Assembly (NCBI RefSeq): GCF_000381025.1
Contig: NZ_KB905815.1
Span: 727,789-791,788, forward strand
DNA from: Streptomyces sulphureus DSM 40104
Lineage (GTDB): Bacteria > Actinomycetota > Actinomycetes > Streptomycetales > Streptomycetaceae
DNA: 64,000 nt
Reading direction: 5' to 3'
Below, piece after piece: positions 1-8,198 of this stretch. Numbering within the stretch: position 1 is the first letter of the stretch; each line of letters starts with the position of its first letter. A program made the translations under genes and the position numbers. The notes under the pieces are model-generated. The model worked only from the letters and a program-made list of their open reading frames with translations, ran no database searches and had not been told where the DNA came from.

Positions 1-518
1 CCGGCAGCACCCCCGCGCACATCCTCGCTTCCGGCGTGGCTCTCCCCTGGGCGGTGAGGGCTCAGGAGCTCCTCGCCGAGGAGTGGGGGGTACGCGCGAA
101 CGTGTGGTCCGCGACCTCCTGGAACGAGCTGCGGCGCGAGGCCGTCTCGGTGGAGGAGCACAACCTGCTCCACCCCGAGGAGGAGCAGCGGACGCCCTAC
201 GTCACGAGGAAGCTCCAGGGTGCGGAGGGGCCGAAGGTGGCCGTATCCGACTGGATGCGTGCCGTTCCGGACCAGATCTCCCGCTGGGTGCCGGGGACTT
301 ACCAGTCCCTCGGCGCGGACGGCTTCGGCTTCGCCGACACGAGGGGCGCGGCTCGGCGCTTCTTCCACATCGATGCCGAGTCGATCGTGCTCGCCGTCCT
401 CACCGAGCTGGCGAAGGAGGGGAAGATCGACCGCTCCGCGCTGAAGCAGGCCCTCGACCGGTACCAGCTCCTCGACGCCACGGCCGCCGACCCGGGAGCG
501 GCGGGCGGGGACGCCTGA
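1..518 (+). CDS. aceE: Pyruvate dehydrogenase E1 component, C-terminal part (cut by window edge)
   Basis: This is the last 171 codons of a homodimeric-type pyruvate dehydrogenase E1 (reading frame begins at base 3). E1 decarboxylates pyruvate with thiamine diphosphate and passes the acetyl group to the lipoyl E2. The visible part is the C-terminal transketolase-like domain: the stretch around ASGVALPWAV, the motif VWSATSWNEL, and FADTRGAARRFFHID near the end are characteristic of the AceE family. The ThDP-binding domains lie upstream of the window. The frame ends in a normal TGA followed by a hairpin, so the 3' end looks intact. The family assignment rests on conserved C-terminal sequence only. 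Confidence 0.9.
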   Translation, partial: GSTPAHILASGVALPWAVRAQELLAEEWGVRANVWSATSWNELRREAVSVEEHNLLHPEEEQRTPYVTRKLQGAEGPKVAVSDWMRAVPDQISRWVPGTYQSLGADGFGFADTRGAARRFFHIDAESIVLAVLTELAKEGKIDRSALKQALDRYQLLDATAADPGAAGGDA

Positions 519-533
519 CCTACGGCCGGCCCG

Positions 534-579
534 GCAGGGTACGGGTGTCCGAGCTCCGCTCGGGCCGCCCGCACCCTGC
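534..579 (+). terminator. Hairpin after aceE
   Basis: Outer arms GCAGGGT and ACCCTGC enclose an inner CCGAGC/GCTCGG stem with a three-base loop, 15 bases after the aceE stop. There is no clear U-run, as is usual for streptomycete terminators. It lies between aceE and the convergent inhibitor gene. Confidence 0.5.
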
Positions 580-681
580 CGCGGCGGAGGTCGATCGGCG
601 CAGAGGGTGCGCGCAGCCGGCCGAGCCGGACCTACGGCCGCGGCGCCGCACCTCCGCGGCTCACCGACAAGCCCAGGCATT

Positions 682-1140
682 TCAGTTCTCCCAGATCTTG
701 AACGCGCGTACCGCGTACGCGGTGTGCGGGGTCCAGGTGCCTGAGGGATGGGTGTGGAACTCCCCGGTACTGGCGCACTCACGGCTCTGGTAAACGGTGA
801 CGGGGCGACCCGTCCGGTTCGCCAGCGCCGCCGCGGAGGCTCCCTTCGGCAGAGGGACGCAGCTATCGATATCCGTGTCGCTGAGTTCGTGGACCCATTT
901 CTTCGCCTTGAAGCCCTGCTTCTGCCACAGGCACAACTCACCGGCGCCGCACGGCCCGAGCTGTGGTTGCGCCGCACCCACCGGCGAGGCACCCGCCGCG
1001 GGCACCATCCCGACGCCCCACACCGCCAGCACCACCACGGCGCCGTATACGAAACGAGGCGCCCTCACGCCCGAGGCGCGACCCCGCATCCTCCGCTCGG
1101 CTGCTCGCGGACCGCTCTTACGCAGCATGCACGCACGCAT
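682..1140 (-). CDS. Secreted peptidase inhibitor I36-like small protein
   Basis: 152 residues. A basic N-terminus is followed by a hydrophobic stretch (about residues 30-50, FVYGAVVVLAVWGVGMV) and an Ala-rich cleavage region, which predicts export. The mature domain of about 100 residues contains four cysteines (CGAGELC, DSC, REC) and the motifs LCLWQ and NRTGRPVTVYQ. These are usual in the actinobacterial I36 family, named after Streptomyces metalloprotease inhibitor. I infer an extracellular protease inhibitor or small beta/gamma-crystallin-like protein. The ATG at 1140 was chosen because GGGGGAG lies eight bases upstream; the frame is open further upstream without a good ribosome site. The protease target cannot be read from sequence. 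Confidence 0.7.
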   Translation of the reverse strand: MRACMLRKSGPRAAERRMRGRASGVRAPRFVYGAVVVLAVWGVGMVPAAGASPVGAAQPQLGPCGAGELCLWQKQGFKAKKWVHELSDTDIDSCVPLPKGASAAALANRTGRPVTVYQSRECASTGEFHTHPSGTWTPHTAYAVRAFKIWEN

Positions 1141-1605
1141 GAACTCAACTCCCCCGTGAAAGGCCGGCGTCGCTCTTCGCGCCGGCACACTCGGGCGGCA
1201 GCGGCCGCCCTCACAACGTCCCGCGACAGGCGCCGCACCGACGGCTCGGCGGACGCGCTCCGGGACTCCTCCCGCCCTGCGAGCGGGACACGAAAAGCAT
1301 GAACGCCCCGACCACGCCACGCCAAGAGTCTTCGGCCCACATCACCCGGTCCAGCGGCCGAGTTATCCACAACCACAGGTAACCGCAGGTCAGCCACGAA
1401 CTGAGGACCGCAGAAGGCCGGTTGCACCCTGCGGGGCCCCTCTCCGGCAGCCGCACCACCGGCCGGAAGCCCGCACGGCACCCACCCCGCCCCGTGCCGA
1501 GGCACCGCACGGAACCCGCCCACATCCCGAATGCGACCCGCCACCGCCCCGCGGCCACACCCACCGCGACCGAGACCCCCACCAGCCCCTGACAGTCGCT
1601 GACAA
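1141..1605. other. Intergenic region, no gene recognised
   Basis: The stretch between the inhibitor gene and the divergent tetR gene has open frames on both strands, but none with a convincing ribosome site or family resemblance. They look like GC-driven antisense frames. The inhibitor promoter must lie at its left end and the tetR promoter at its right end. Confidence 0.4.
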
Positions 1606-1635
1606 TTGACAAACATACTGACCCGCCGGTAGACG
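1606..1635 (+). promoter_or_regulatory. Candidate promoter of the tetR gene
   Basis: TTGACA at 1606-1611, then 18 bases, then TAGACG at 1630-1635 fits a streptomycete sigma-HrdB promoter, about 50 bases before the GTG start. The surrounding AT-rich CAATTGACAAACATAC could also carry an autoregulatory TetR site. Confidence 0.5.
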
Positions 1636-1685
1636 TCTCGTGACTAACGCACCGTGCAGGGGCGATCCACCGGAGGTGTCCGAGA

Positions 1686-2378
1686 GTGACCGGTCTGCGA
1701 GAGCGGAAGAAGCAGCGGACCAGGGATGCCCTTCTCCTCGCCGCACACCAGCTCTTCGTGGACCACGGGTACGACGCCACCACCGTCGACCGCATCGCCG
1801 ACCGGGTGGAGGTCTCCCAACGCACCTTCTTCCGCTACTTCGCCAGCAAGGAGGAAGTCGCCTTCCACTTCCACGACGTCGTCGAGGAGGTCTTCGTCCG
1901 CAGCATCGTCGAGAGACCGCTCGACGAGGCCCCGTACGACGTCCTGCGCAACGCGCTGGACACGGCGTGGACGGCGACGGCCGAAGCGGTGGAGGACGTC
2001 GTTCCTCTCCGCCTCCACCTGATGATGTGGCACACCGTCGAGACCACCCCGTCGCTCCTCGCCGCGCATCTGCGGCGGCAGTCGGCGATGGAGGACCGGG
2101 TCAGCGCCGAGATGGCGGCGCGCACCGGACTCGATCCGGACCTCGACCCGCGCCCGCGCGTGCTGGTGGCGGCCTTCTGCGGCGTGATGCGCGCGGCCGG
2201 TCGCCGCTGGAGCTGCGGGCCCGACCTCTCCGTCGAGGCAGCGCGCTCCTTCGCCGACTCCTACGTCGAGCACCTCGCTCCTGCGCTCGGCCGCGACTGG
2301 GGCGTGCAGCCCCGCGTGCCGTCCCCCGCCTCGTCTGCGGGCCCCACGAAGGAGCGCATGCCCCGTCCCGCCGGTTGA
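1686..2378 (+). CDS. TetR/AcrR family transcriptional regulator
   Basis: 230 residues from a GTG start with GGAGGTG just upstream. Residues 1-60 form the TetR DNA-binding domain: RERKKQRTRDALLLAA, then DHGYDATTVDRIADRVEVSQRTFFRYFASKEEV, a textbook helix-turn-helix ending in FRYF.SKE. The remaining 170 residues are the usual divergent ligand-binding and dimerisation half. Such proteins normally repress a nearby gene and release DNA on ligand binding. The next gene downstream (DUF1023 hydrolase, 236 bases away, same strand) and the divergent inhibitor gene are the nearest candidate targets. The ligand is unknown. Confidence 0.85.
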   Translation: MTGLRERKKQRTRDALLLAAHQLFVDHGYDATTVDRIADRVEVSQRTFFRYFASKEEVAFHFHDVVEEVFVRSIVERPLDEAPYDVLRNALDTAWTATAEAVEDVVPLRLHLMMWHTVETTPSLLAAHLRRQSAMEDRVSAEMAARTGLDPDLDPRPRVLVAAFCGVMRAAGRRWSCGPDLSVEAARSFADSYVEHLAPALGRDWGVQPRVPSPASSAGPTKERMPRPAG

Positions 2379-2613
2379 CGCGGCCCCCTCTCCTCCGGGC
2401 GCATGCGCTTCCGGCAAACGAGGCGGAGACACCCGCACGGACGGCAATGCGGCCAAGTCCCGGGAAGCCGCCGCTTTTCAGCAACTCCGCAGCGAGACAA
2501 GGCGATACACCCCGCCCGACACAGGCGCTCCGCCCCCTGTCAAACGTGACTTGACTCACGGCCAGCGCGGGATTCGACCGACCCCGGGGGCCATCTTTTA
2601 TGGTGACGCCTCA

Positions 2614-3888
2614 GTGACTTACCTCCCCGCCCTTGGCAACCAGCTCTCGGGTTCCGGACTCCCTCCGGCGGAAGCCTCCGGAACCACCGCCTGGCGTGCG
2701 CTCCTCGCACTCTCGGTGGTCTTCGTGCTGCTTGCGACGACGGGCTGGACCGCCGTGCACGAGCACAGCGGTGAGAGCGGGCCGCGTGCCGCCGCGCTGG
2801 AGTCCTGGTCCGAAGGCAGCATCGCGGGGCGGGACCTGCCCGACCCGGAGGCGGGTCCCTCGGTGATCGCGCCGTTCATGGACTCCCTGAACGGGCGGCA
2901 GCAGCACCGGCTCGCGGACCGGTATCCACTCGTCGTCGGCAACCTCGACGGTGCGCCGGTGGAGCTGCGCTACCGCGCCAACCACCGCGCGCTGGAGGAC
3001 GCGAGGGACGTGGAGCGTTCCCGCATGGTGGACGACCGCCTCACCGACGAGGGCCGGCAGTCGGCGGAACAGCGTATGCACCGCTTCGAGTCGCTGCTGC
3101 TGCCGGACCGGCAGATCCTCGCCTTCGACCCGTCGGGCCGGGGCAGAGCGGCGGAGGTCTTCGGGGACCTCGACAACGCGCAGCGGATCTCCGTCGTCGT
3201 CCCGGGCGTCGACACCGAGTTGACGAACTTCGAGCGGACGCAGCGGAAGTACAGCGCGCCGGTCGGGATGGCGCACGCGCTCCAGGAGAAGGAAAAGGAG
3301 ACCGCTCCCACCGTGCCCACGGCCACCGTCGCGTGGGCGGACTACACGGCCCCGACCGGTCTCGGCGTCGCCGCGGCATCCGGTGGCTCGGCCGAGGAGG
3401 GCGCCCAGCGACTGACGGACTTCGTCAGCAGCCTGCCCGAACTCGACCGCTCCCGGGTCGCTCTCTTCTGCCACAGTTACGGTTCGGTCGTCTGCGGCGT
3501 CGCGGCCGACGACCTTCCCGAGCAGGTGAGCGACATCGCCGTCGCCGCCAGCCCGGGGATGCGCGTCGACCGCGCGGGAGACCTCGACACCTCGGCGCGC
3601 ATCTGGGCGATGCGCGACTCGGACGACTGGATCGCCGACGTGCCGCACATGAACGTAGGCGGCCTGGGCCACGGAGCCGACCCCGTCGGCGAGGGCTTCG
3701 GCGCACGGCGCCTCTCGGCCGCGGGCGCGGAGGGCCACACCGGCTACTTCGTTCCCGGCACCTCCAGCCTCGCCAACTTCGCCGCCATCGGCACGGGCTC
3801 CTACCACCTCCTCGACTGCGCAGCGAGGGACCCGTCGTGCACCGCAGGGGCCGAGCACCGGACGTCCGCGCCCTCGGCCGACACCTGA
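2614..3888 (+). CDS. DUF1023 alpha/beta hydrolase with N-terminal membrane anchor
   Basis: 424 residues from the GTG at 2614, chosen because GGTGA lies seven bases upstream; a TTG at 2551 in the same frame has no visible ribosome site. A hydrophobic segment (about residues 24-45, ALLALSVVFVLLATTGW) predicts a membrane anchor or signal. The C-terminal half is the DUF1023 (Abhydrolase_8) domain with the nucleophile elbow CHSYGSVVCG and the later HVGGLGHGADP-type region (here HMNVGGLGHGADP). The catalytic Ser is in HSYGS; a late His (EGHTGYF) is a likely partner. The substrate is unknown. A clear paralogue lies at 7029-8198 with the same elbow and the same late motifs. The two flank a DUF4429 gene and a two-component system. 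Confidence 0.8.
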   Translation: MTYLPALGNQLSGSGLPPAEASGTTAWRALLALSVVFVLLATTGWTAVHEHSGESGPRAAALESWSEGSIAGRDLPDPEAGPSVIAPFMDSLNGRQQHRLADRYPLVVGNLDGAPVELRYRANHRALEDARDVERSRMVDDRLTDEGRQSAEQRMHRFESLLLPDRQILAFDPSGRGRAAEVFGDLDNAQRISVVVPGVDTELTNFERTQRKYSAPVGMAHALQEKEKETAPTVPTATVAWADYTAPTGLGVAAASGGSAEEGAQRLTDFVSSLPELDRSRVALFCHSYGSVVCGVAADDLPEQVSDIAVAASPGMRVDRAGDLDTSARIWAMRDSDDWIADVPHMNVGGLGHGADPVGEGFGARRLSAAGAEGHTGYFVPGTSSLANFAAIGTGSYHLLDCAARDPSCTAGAEHRTSAPSADT

Positions 3889-3938
3889 CGACGCGCGTAG
3901 CACGACAACCCGCGACGCGGGAGCAACTGCCGCATACG

Positions 3939-4814
3939 ATGGCCCGCATGGGTGACGTACTGGCTGGAAATCACTCCGCCTGGGAGTTCGCAGCGGACTC
4001 CGTGCTCATCCGCTTTGAACGGGGGATTCGCACGCCCAAGCTCTTCCAGGCACTGGGAGAGCGACGCATCCCGTACGAGGCGCTGAGCACGGTCGAGCTG
4101 CTCCCCGGCGGCAAACGCGGAACGGTGGTCCTGCACGTGGTGCCCCGGGAGGGGGCCGACCCGCTGCTGGACGCGGCCGACGGACAACTGAAGCCCGGGA
4201 GCGACCCCTACCGGCTGGTGCTGCCGGCCGACCGGGAGACGCTTGCCGAGTACTACGCGGACCAACTCCGCGAAGAACTGGGACCGGAGTCGGGCAAGCC
4301 GGCCGACCGGCATCTCGTCGAGCCGCCGAAGCCGCCGCTGAGCTTCAAGGCGTACGACGGGAAGGCCGCGTTTGACGGCGAGACCGTGGCCTTCCGATGG
4401 TTCTCGACGGGCGCCTCCTCGGCGAAGTGGAAGGCCGGCGACCAGTCCTTCGGGGTGCGCGAGATCGACGGCATCGAGTGGCGGTCGCCCGAGGTCTTCG
4501 ACGGCCATCTGCGGCTCCACCTGCCGGGGACCGAGCCCGCGGCGCAGCCGGACCAGGACCCGGCGTCCGTCGTCTTCGGGCTGGGGTACGGACCGGTCTA
4601 CGAGTCGCTGCCGTTCGCCGCGGCAGTCCTCGCGGCCGCGGCGGCCGCCGGCGGACCGGTCACCCACGAGCTGCGCCCGACGACGAGCCCCGCGCGCGGC
4701 GACCCCGCCGACATCGCGGAGCGCATCCGGCATCTCGGCGAGCTCCACGAGGCCGGCCTCCTCACCGATGAGGAGTTCACGACGAAGAAGACGGAGCTCC
4801 TCACGCTGCTGTGA
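3939..4814 (+). CDS. DUF4429 / SHOCT domain protein
   Basis: 291 residues from the ATG at 3939; a second in-frame ATG at 3948 (reading MGDVLAG) matches the usual start of this family and is equally likely. Two successive DUF4429 repeats, each a beta-rich pleckstrin-like module, are visible: NHSAWEF..DSVLIRF near the N-terminus and FKAYDGKAAFDGETVAF about residue 140. The last 35 residues form a SHOCT helix pair (IRHLGELHEAGLLTDEEFTTKKTELL). The family is widespread in Streptomyces. Its role is unknown, though SHOCT modules are often found on oligomerising or membrane-associated proteins. It lies 85 bases before the sensor kinase on the same strand. Confidence 0.8.
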   Translation: MARMGDVLAGNHSAWEFAADSVLIRFERGIRTPKLFQALGERRIPYEALSTVELLPGGKRGTVVLHVVPREGADPLLDAADGQLKPGSDPYRLVLPADRETLAEYYADQLREELGPESGKPADRHLVEPPKPPLSFKAYDGKAAFDGETVAFRWFSTGASSAKWKAGDQSFGVREIDGIEWRSPEVFDGHLRLHLPGTEPAAQPDQDPASVVFGLGYGPVYESLPFAAAVLAAAAAAGGPVTHELRPTTSPARGDPADIAERIRHLGELHEAGLLTDEEFTTKKTELLTLL

Positions 4815-4899
4815 CCGCACCCGGCCCCCTACCGGGGTAGGGGGCCCACCGGTACCCGCGGAGGAGGCGGTCCCGCGCTGCCGGGCCTACCGTCGGCAC

Positions 4900-6219
4900 A
4901 TGCCGCAACTTCCGCCCGAGGAGACGGTGTTGGCCCGCGAGCGGCGCCGTATCGCAGCCGGCGCCCGGCTGTTCGCGACGGCACTGACGGTGCCGTCGCC
5001 CGAGTCCGCCCCGCTCGCGGGAGCGGCACGCGGTCGGCTGCGGTGGTTGCAGCAGCTCGTGCCGCTGGCGTTCGTCGCGGTGCTGCTGCCGGTCACCGTA
5101 GAGGTCCTCACCCATAGCTACGGCCTCACCGGCGGTGTCTCGGGTGCGCTCGCGGTGGCCCAGACGGCGCCGCTGCTCCTGGTCGCGAGCCGGCCGCTCA
5201 CCGCCTGGTGGCTGGTCTTCGCCGCCGACCTCGCGGGCGCTCTCGCCGTGCTCGGCGCCCCGGCCGCCGAGCGGCCCTGGCCGTGGACGCCGATGGTGAT
5301 CATCGGCTACCTGCTGCTCTGCCTGGGGCTCGGCTTGCGGGAACGCCGGAGCACGGTCGTCGCCGTGTGGGCCGTGACGTCAGTGGTCTCGCTGGCGTCT
5401 GGACTCGTTGCGCAGGAGCGGAGCGAGGGGACCAACGTGCTGCTCGTCGTGCTCAGCGGCGTCGCACTGTTCGTGGGTGTCGCGCTGCGGGAACGCGCCG
5501 AGGCACGCAGGAAGTTGGCCGAGCAGCAGACGATCAGCGAGGCCGAGCGGGCGGGGCGGACGCTGCTGGAGGAGCGGACGAGGATCGCCCGCGAGCTCCA
5601 CGACGTCGTGGCCCACCACATGTCGGTGATCACGGTGCAGGCCGACAGCGCCCCCTACCGCCTGTCCGACGTGCCCCGCGAAGCGGAGCAGGAGTTCGCC
5701 TCGATCGCCGCCGCCGCGCGCGAGGCGCTCGCGGAGATGCGCCGTCTGCTGGGGGTGCTGCGCAGCGAGGAAACGCGCAGCGAGCGGGTGCCGCAGCCGG
5801 GGTTGGAGCGGCTGCCGCAGCTCGTCGAGGCGACCGTGAGGGGCGGGGTGCCGGTGGAGCACTCCGACGCGTCCACGCGCCGGCTGCCGCAGGCGGTCTC
5901 GCTCTCGGCGTACCGGATCGTGCAGGAGGCGCTCGCCAACGTCGTGCGCCATGCGCCGGGCGCGCGCACCCGCGTCGACATCGGCGAGGAAGCGGGCCGG
6001 CTCAACGTGCTGGTGGTGAACGAACCCTCGCCGCACCCCGAGAGCGCGCCCCTGGAGAGCGCGGGCACCGGGCACGGCCTCGTGGGCATGCGGGAGCGCG
6101 TCCGGCTGCTCGGGGGCGCGGTCGAGGCGTCGCCGCGGCCCGACGGCGGTTTCCTCGTCGCCGCGTGGCTCCCCCTCGCCGGCACCGAGGCCCCTATGGC
6201 GAAGGACACGAAAGCGTGA
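4900..6219 (+). CDS. Two-component sensor histidine kinase (NarL-type)
   Basis: 439 residues. Several hydrophobic segments between residues 50 and 195 give a membrane-embedded sensor with little extracellular loop. A short coiled region (RERAEARRKLAEQQTISEAERA) leads to the HisKA_3 dimerisation motif RIARELHDVVAHHMSVI, with the phospho-accepting His at residue 234. The HATPase domain has the N-box EALANVVRHA and the glycine loop GHGLVGMRERVRLLGG. It phosphorylates the response regulator encoded directly downstream, whose GTG start overlaps this stop codon (GTGA), so the pair is translationally coupled. Start: the ATG at 4900 has no strong ribosome site. The signal sensed is unknown. Confidence 0.9.
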   Translation: MPQLPPEETVLARERRRIAAGARLFATALTVPSPESAPLAGAARGRLRWLQQLVPLAFVAVLLPVTVEVLTHSYGLTGGVSGALAVAQTAPLLLVASRPLTAWWLVFAADLAGALAVLGAPAAERPWPWTPMVIIGYLLLCLGLGLRERRSTVVAVWAVTSVVSLASGLVAQERSEGTNVLLVVLSGVALFVGVALRERAEARRKLAEQQTISEAERAGRTLLEERTRIARELHDVVAHHMSVITVQADSAPYRLSDVPREAEQEFASIAAAAREALAEMRRLLGVLRSEETRSERVPQPGLERLPQLVEATVRGGVPVEHSDASTRRLPQAVSLSAYRIVQEALANVVRHAPGARTRVDIGEEAGRLNVLVVNEPSPHPESAPLESAGTGHGLVGMRERVRLLGGAVEASPRPDGGFLVAAWLPLAGTEAPMAKDTKA

Positions 6220-6902
6220 GCACCGTGACGGAACCGGTACGCGTCCTGATCGTCGACGACCAGGCGATGGTCCGTGCGGGGTTCGCCGCGCTCCTCGCCG
6301 CGCAGGCCGACATCGACGTCGTCGGGGAGGCGGAGGACGGCGCCCAAGGCGTCGAGGTGTGCCGCCGCACCCGGCCGGACGTCGTCCTCATGGATGTGCG
6401 GATGCCGGTCATGGACGGGCTGGAGGCGACGGGCCAACTCCTCGGCGCCGCACAGGGCGACCGGTCTCCGAAGGTGCTGATGCTCACCACCTTCGACGTC
6501 GACGACTACGTGTACGAGGCGCTGCGCGCCGGGGCGAGCGGCTTCCTGCTCAAGGACGCGCCGCCGAGCGACCTCATCGCCGCGGTACGTGTCGTCGCCG
6601 CGGGCGAGGCGCTTCTCGCGCCCTCGGTGACGCGGCGGCTGATCGAGGAGTTCGCGCGGCAGCGTCCCCGTAAGAGCCGCTCGGCACCGCGGCTGAGGGA
6701 GCTCACCGCGCGTGAGCGGGAGGTGCTCGCGCTGGTGGCGCGCGGGCGCTCGAACACCGAGATCGCGAACGGGCTGCACCTCGCCGAGCAGACGGTGAAG
6801 ACCCATGTCAGCCGCATCCTCATGAAACTGCGGCTGCGGGACCGGGCGCAGGCCGTCGTCTTCGCCTACGAGTCGGGCCTCGTCTCCCCCGGCGAGGAGT
6901 GA
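6216..6902 (+). CDS. LuxR/NarL family response regulator
   Basis: 228 residues. The receiver domain has the acidic pair D14-D15 (VRVLIVDDQ), the phosphorylated Asp at D60 (VVLMDVRMP), the conserved Thr after VLML and Lys at K113 (GFLLKDAPP). The C-terminal LuxR helix-turn-helix (about residues 168-222) starts ELTAREREVLALVARGRSN and contains EIANGLHLAEQTVKTHVSRI. It is activated by the kinase encoded just upstream, and the GTGA overlap suggests fixed stoichiometry. The nearest candidate targets are the two flanking DUF1023 hydrolase genes and the acyltransferase, by position only. Confidence 0.93.
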   Translation: MSTVTEPVRVLIVDDQAMVRAGFAALLAAQADIDVVGEAEDGAQGVEVCRRTRPDVVLMDVRMPVMDGLEATGQLLGAAQGDRSPKVLMLTTFDVDDYVYEALRAGASGFLLKDAPPSDLIAAVRVVAAGEALLAPSVTRRLIEEFARQRPRKSRSAPRLRELTAREREVLALVARGRSNTEIANGLHLAEQTVKTHVSRILMKLRLRDRAQAVVFAYESGLVSPGEE

Positions 6903-7028
6903 CCACCATCCCCTACTCCCGTATCCCCCGGGAGGAGACTCCGGTGTGACGCGCTCGCCGTGACCACCCCCGCAGGCTTCCCCACGACAGGCAGCCGGAG
7001 CCTCCGGCAGCCGCCGAGGGGGTACGCA

Positions 7029-8198
7029 GTGGAGCGCAGGGCAGCAGGGAAGCGGCGTCGTCGGGGTGCCGCGCTACTCGCGGCGGTCGCCGTGCTCGGT
7101 ACGGCCGGCTGGGCCGCGGGGGCGGAGGAGCAACCGGTGACGGCTCCCCCGCCGGGCTCGGCCGCCTGGCGGGCCGACACCGCGGACGGAAAGCACCCGC
7201 CCTCCCCCGGTGCCGAACCCGCCGACGTGGCCGCCTACTTCGCCCGCCTCCGGGACGGCGGAGCCCGCCTCGTCCACCGCCACCCGCTCGTCGCGGGCAA
7301 CCTCGACGGCGCACCGCCCCGGCTCCGCTACCGCGCCAACCGCATGGCGCTGCGCGCCGAACGCGCACGCCAACACGCCCGCGCGAAGGAGAACGACCGT
7401 GCGCCGACCGAGCGCACAAAGGCGCGCGAACGAGCCGCCCACTACGGTCGACTCGGCACCGCAGGACGGCAGATCCTCGCCTTCGACCCCCGCGGCAGAG
7501 GCCAGGTCGCCGAGGTACTCGGCGACCTCGGCAGGGCCGACCGCGTCGCAGTGCTGGTACCGGGCGCCGACACCGACCTCGCGCGCCTGGAGGGACACGG
7601 CGCCGACCGGTACGCCCGACCACTGGGCGCCGCTGAGGCGCTCCGCGCCGAGATGCGGCGCGCGGCCCCCGGCGTGCGGACCGCGGTCGTGGCATGGGTC
7701 GGCTACACCACACCGTCGGGGCTCGGCCCGGACGCCGCAACGGGCCGTCTCGCCGAGGCGGGCGCCCCGCGGCTGACGCGGTTCCTGGACGGGCTGGCTG
7801 CCGCCGGCGCACCGGCTGACGCGGTCTTCTGCCACAGCTACGGTTCCGTCGTCTGCGGGCTCGCCGCGCACGGCACCGACGCGTTCCGGGACCTCGTCGT
7901 CTACGGCTCCCCCGGCGTACGCGCCGACACCGCAGGCGAGTTGGGGAGCGCCCGGTTGTGGGTGGCGAGGAGCAGGGGCGACTGGATCGGGCGGGTGCCG
8001 CACGTCGACGTCGGCGGCCTCGGACACGGAGCCGATCCCACGGACAGGGGGTTCGGGGCCCGCGTCGTGGACACCTCGGGTGCCGAGGGGCACGCCGGGT
8101 ACCTCGTGCCGGGTACGGCGTCGCTGCGGAACTTCGCGTCGATCGCGCTGGGCAGGTACACGGACGTCACCTGTGAGAGCGGGTGCCGCCATGGCTGA
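7029..8198 (+). CDS. Secreted DUF1023 alpha/beta hydrolase (second paralogue)
   Basis: 389 residues from the GTG at 7029, which has GAGGGGG six bases upstream; another in-frame GTG at 6960 would add 23 residues but sits far from its ribosome site. The N-terminus ERRAAGKRRRRG followed by ALLAAVAVLGTAGWAAGAEE is a signal peptide. The hydrolase domain has the same nucleophile elbow as its paralogue (CHSYGSVVCG) and shares HPLVAGNLDGAP..LRYRANRMAL and HVDVGGLGHGADP with it. An extracellular or membrane-surface hydrolase of unknown substrate is likely. Its stop overlaps the acyltransferase start by eight bases, so the two are probably co-translated and may act on one surface molecule. Confidence 0.8.
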   Translation: MERRAAGKRRRRGAALLAAVAVLGTAGWAAGAEEQPVTAPPPGSAAWRADTADGKHPPSPGAEPADVAAYFARLRDGGARLVHRHPLVAGNLDGAPPRLRYRANRMALRAERARQHARAKENDRAPTERTKARERAAHYGRLGTAGRQILAFDPRGRGQVAEVLGDLGRADRVAVLVPGADTDLARLEGHGADRYARPLGAAEALRAEMRRAAPGVRTAVVAWVGYTTPSGLGPDAATGRLAEAGAPRLTRFLDGLAAAGAPADAVFCHSYGSVVCGLAAHGTDAFRDLVVYGSPGVRADTAGELGSARLWVARSRGDWIGRVPHVDVGGLGHGADPTDRGFGARVVDTSGAEGHAGYLVPGTASLRNFASIALGRYTDVTCESGCRHG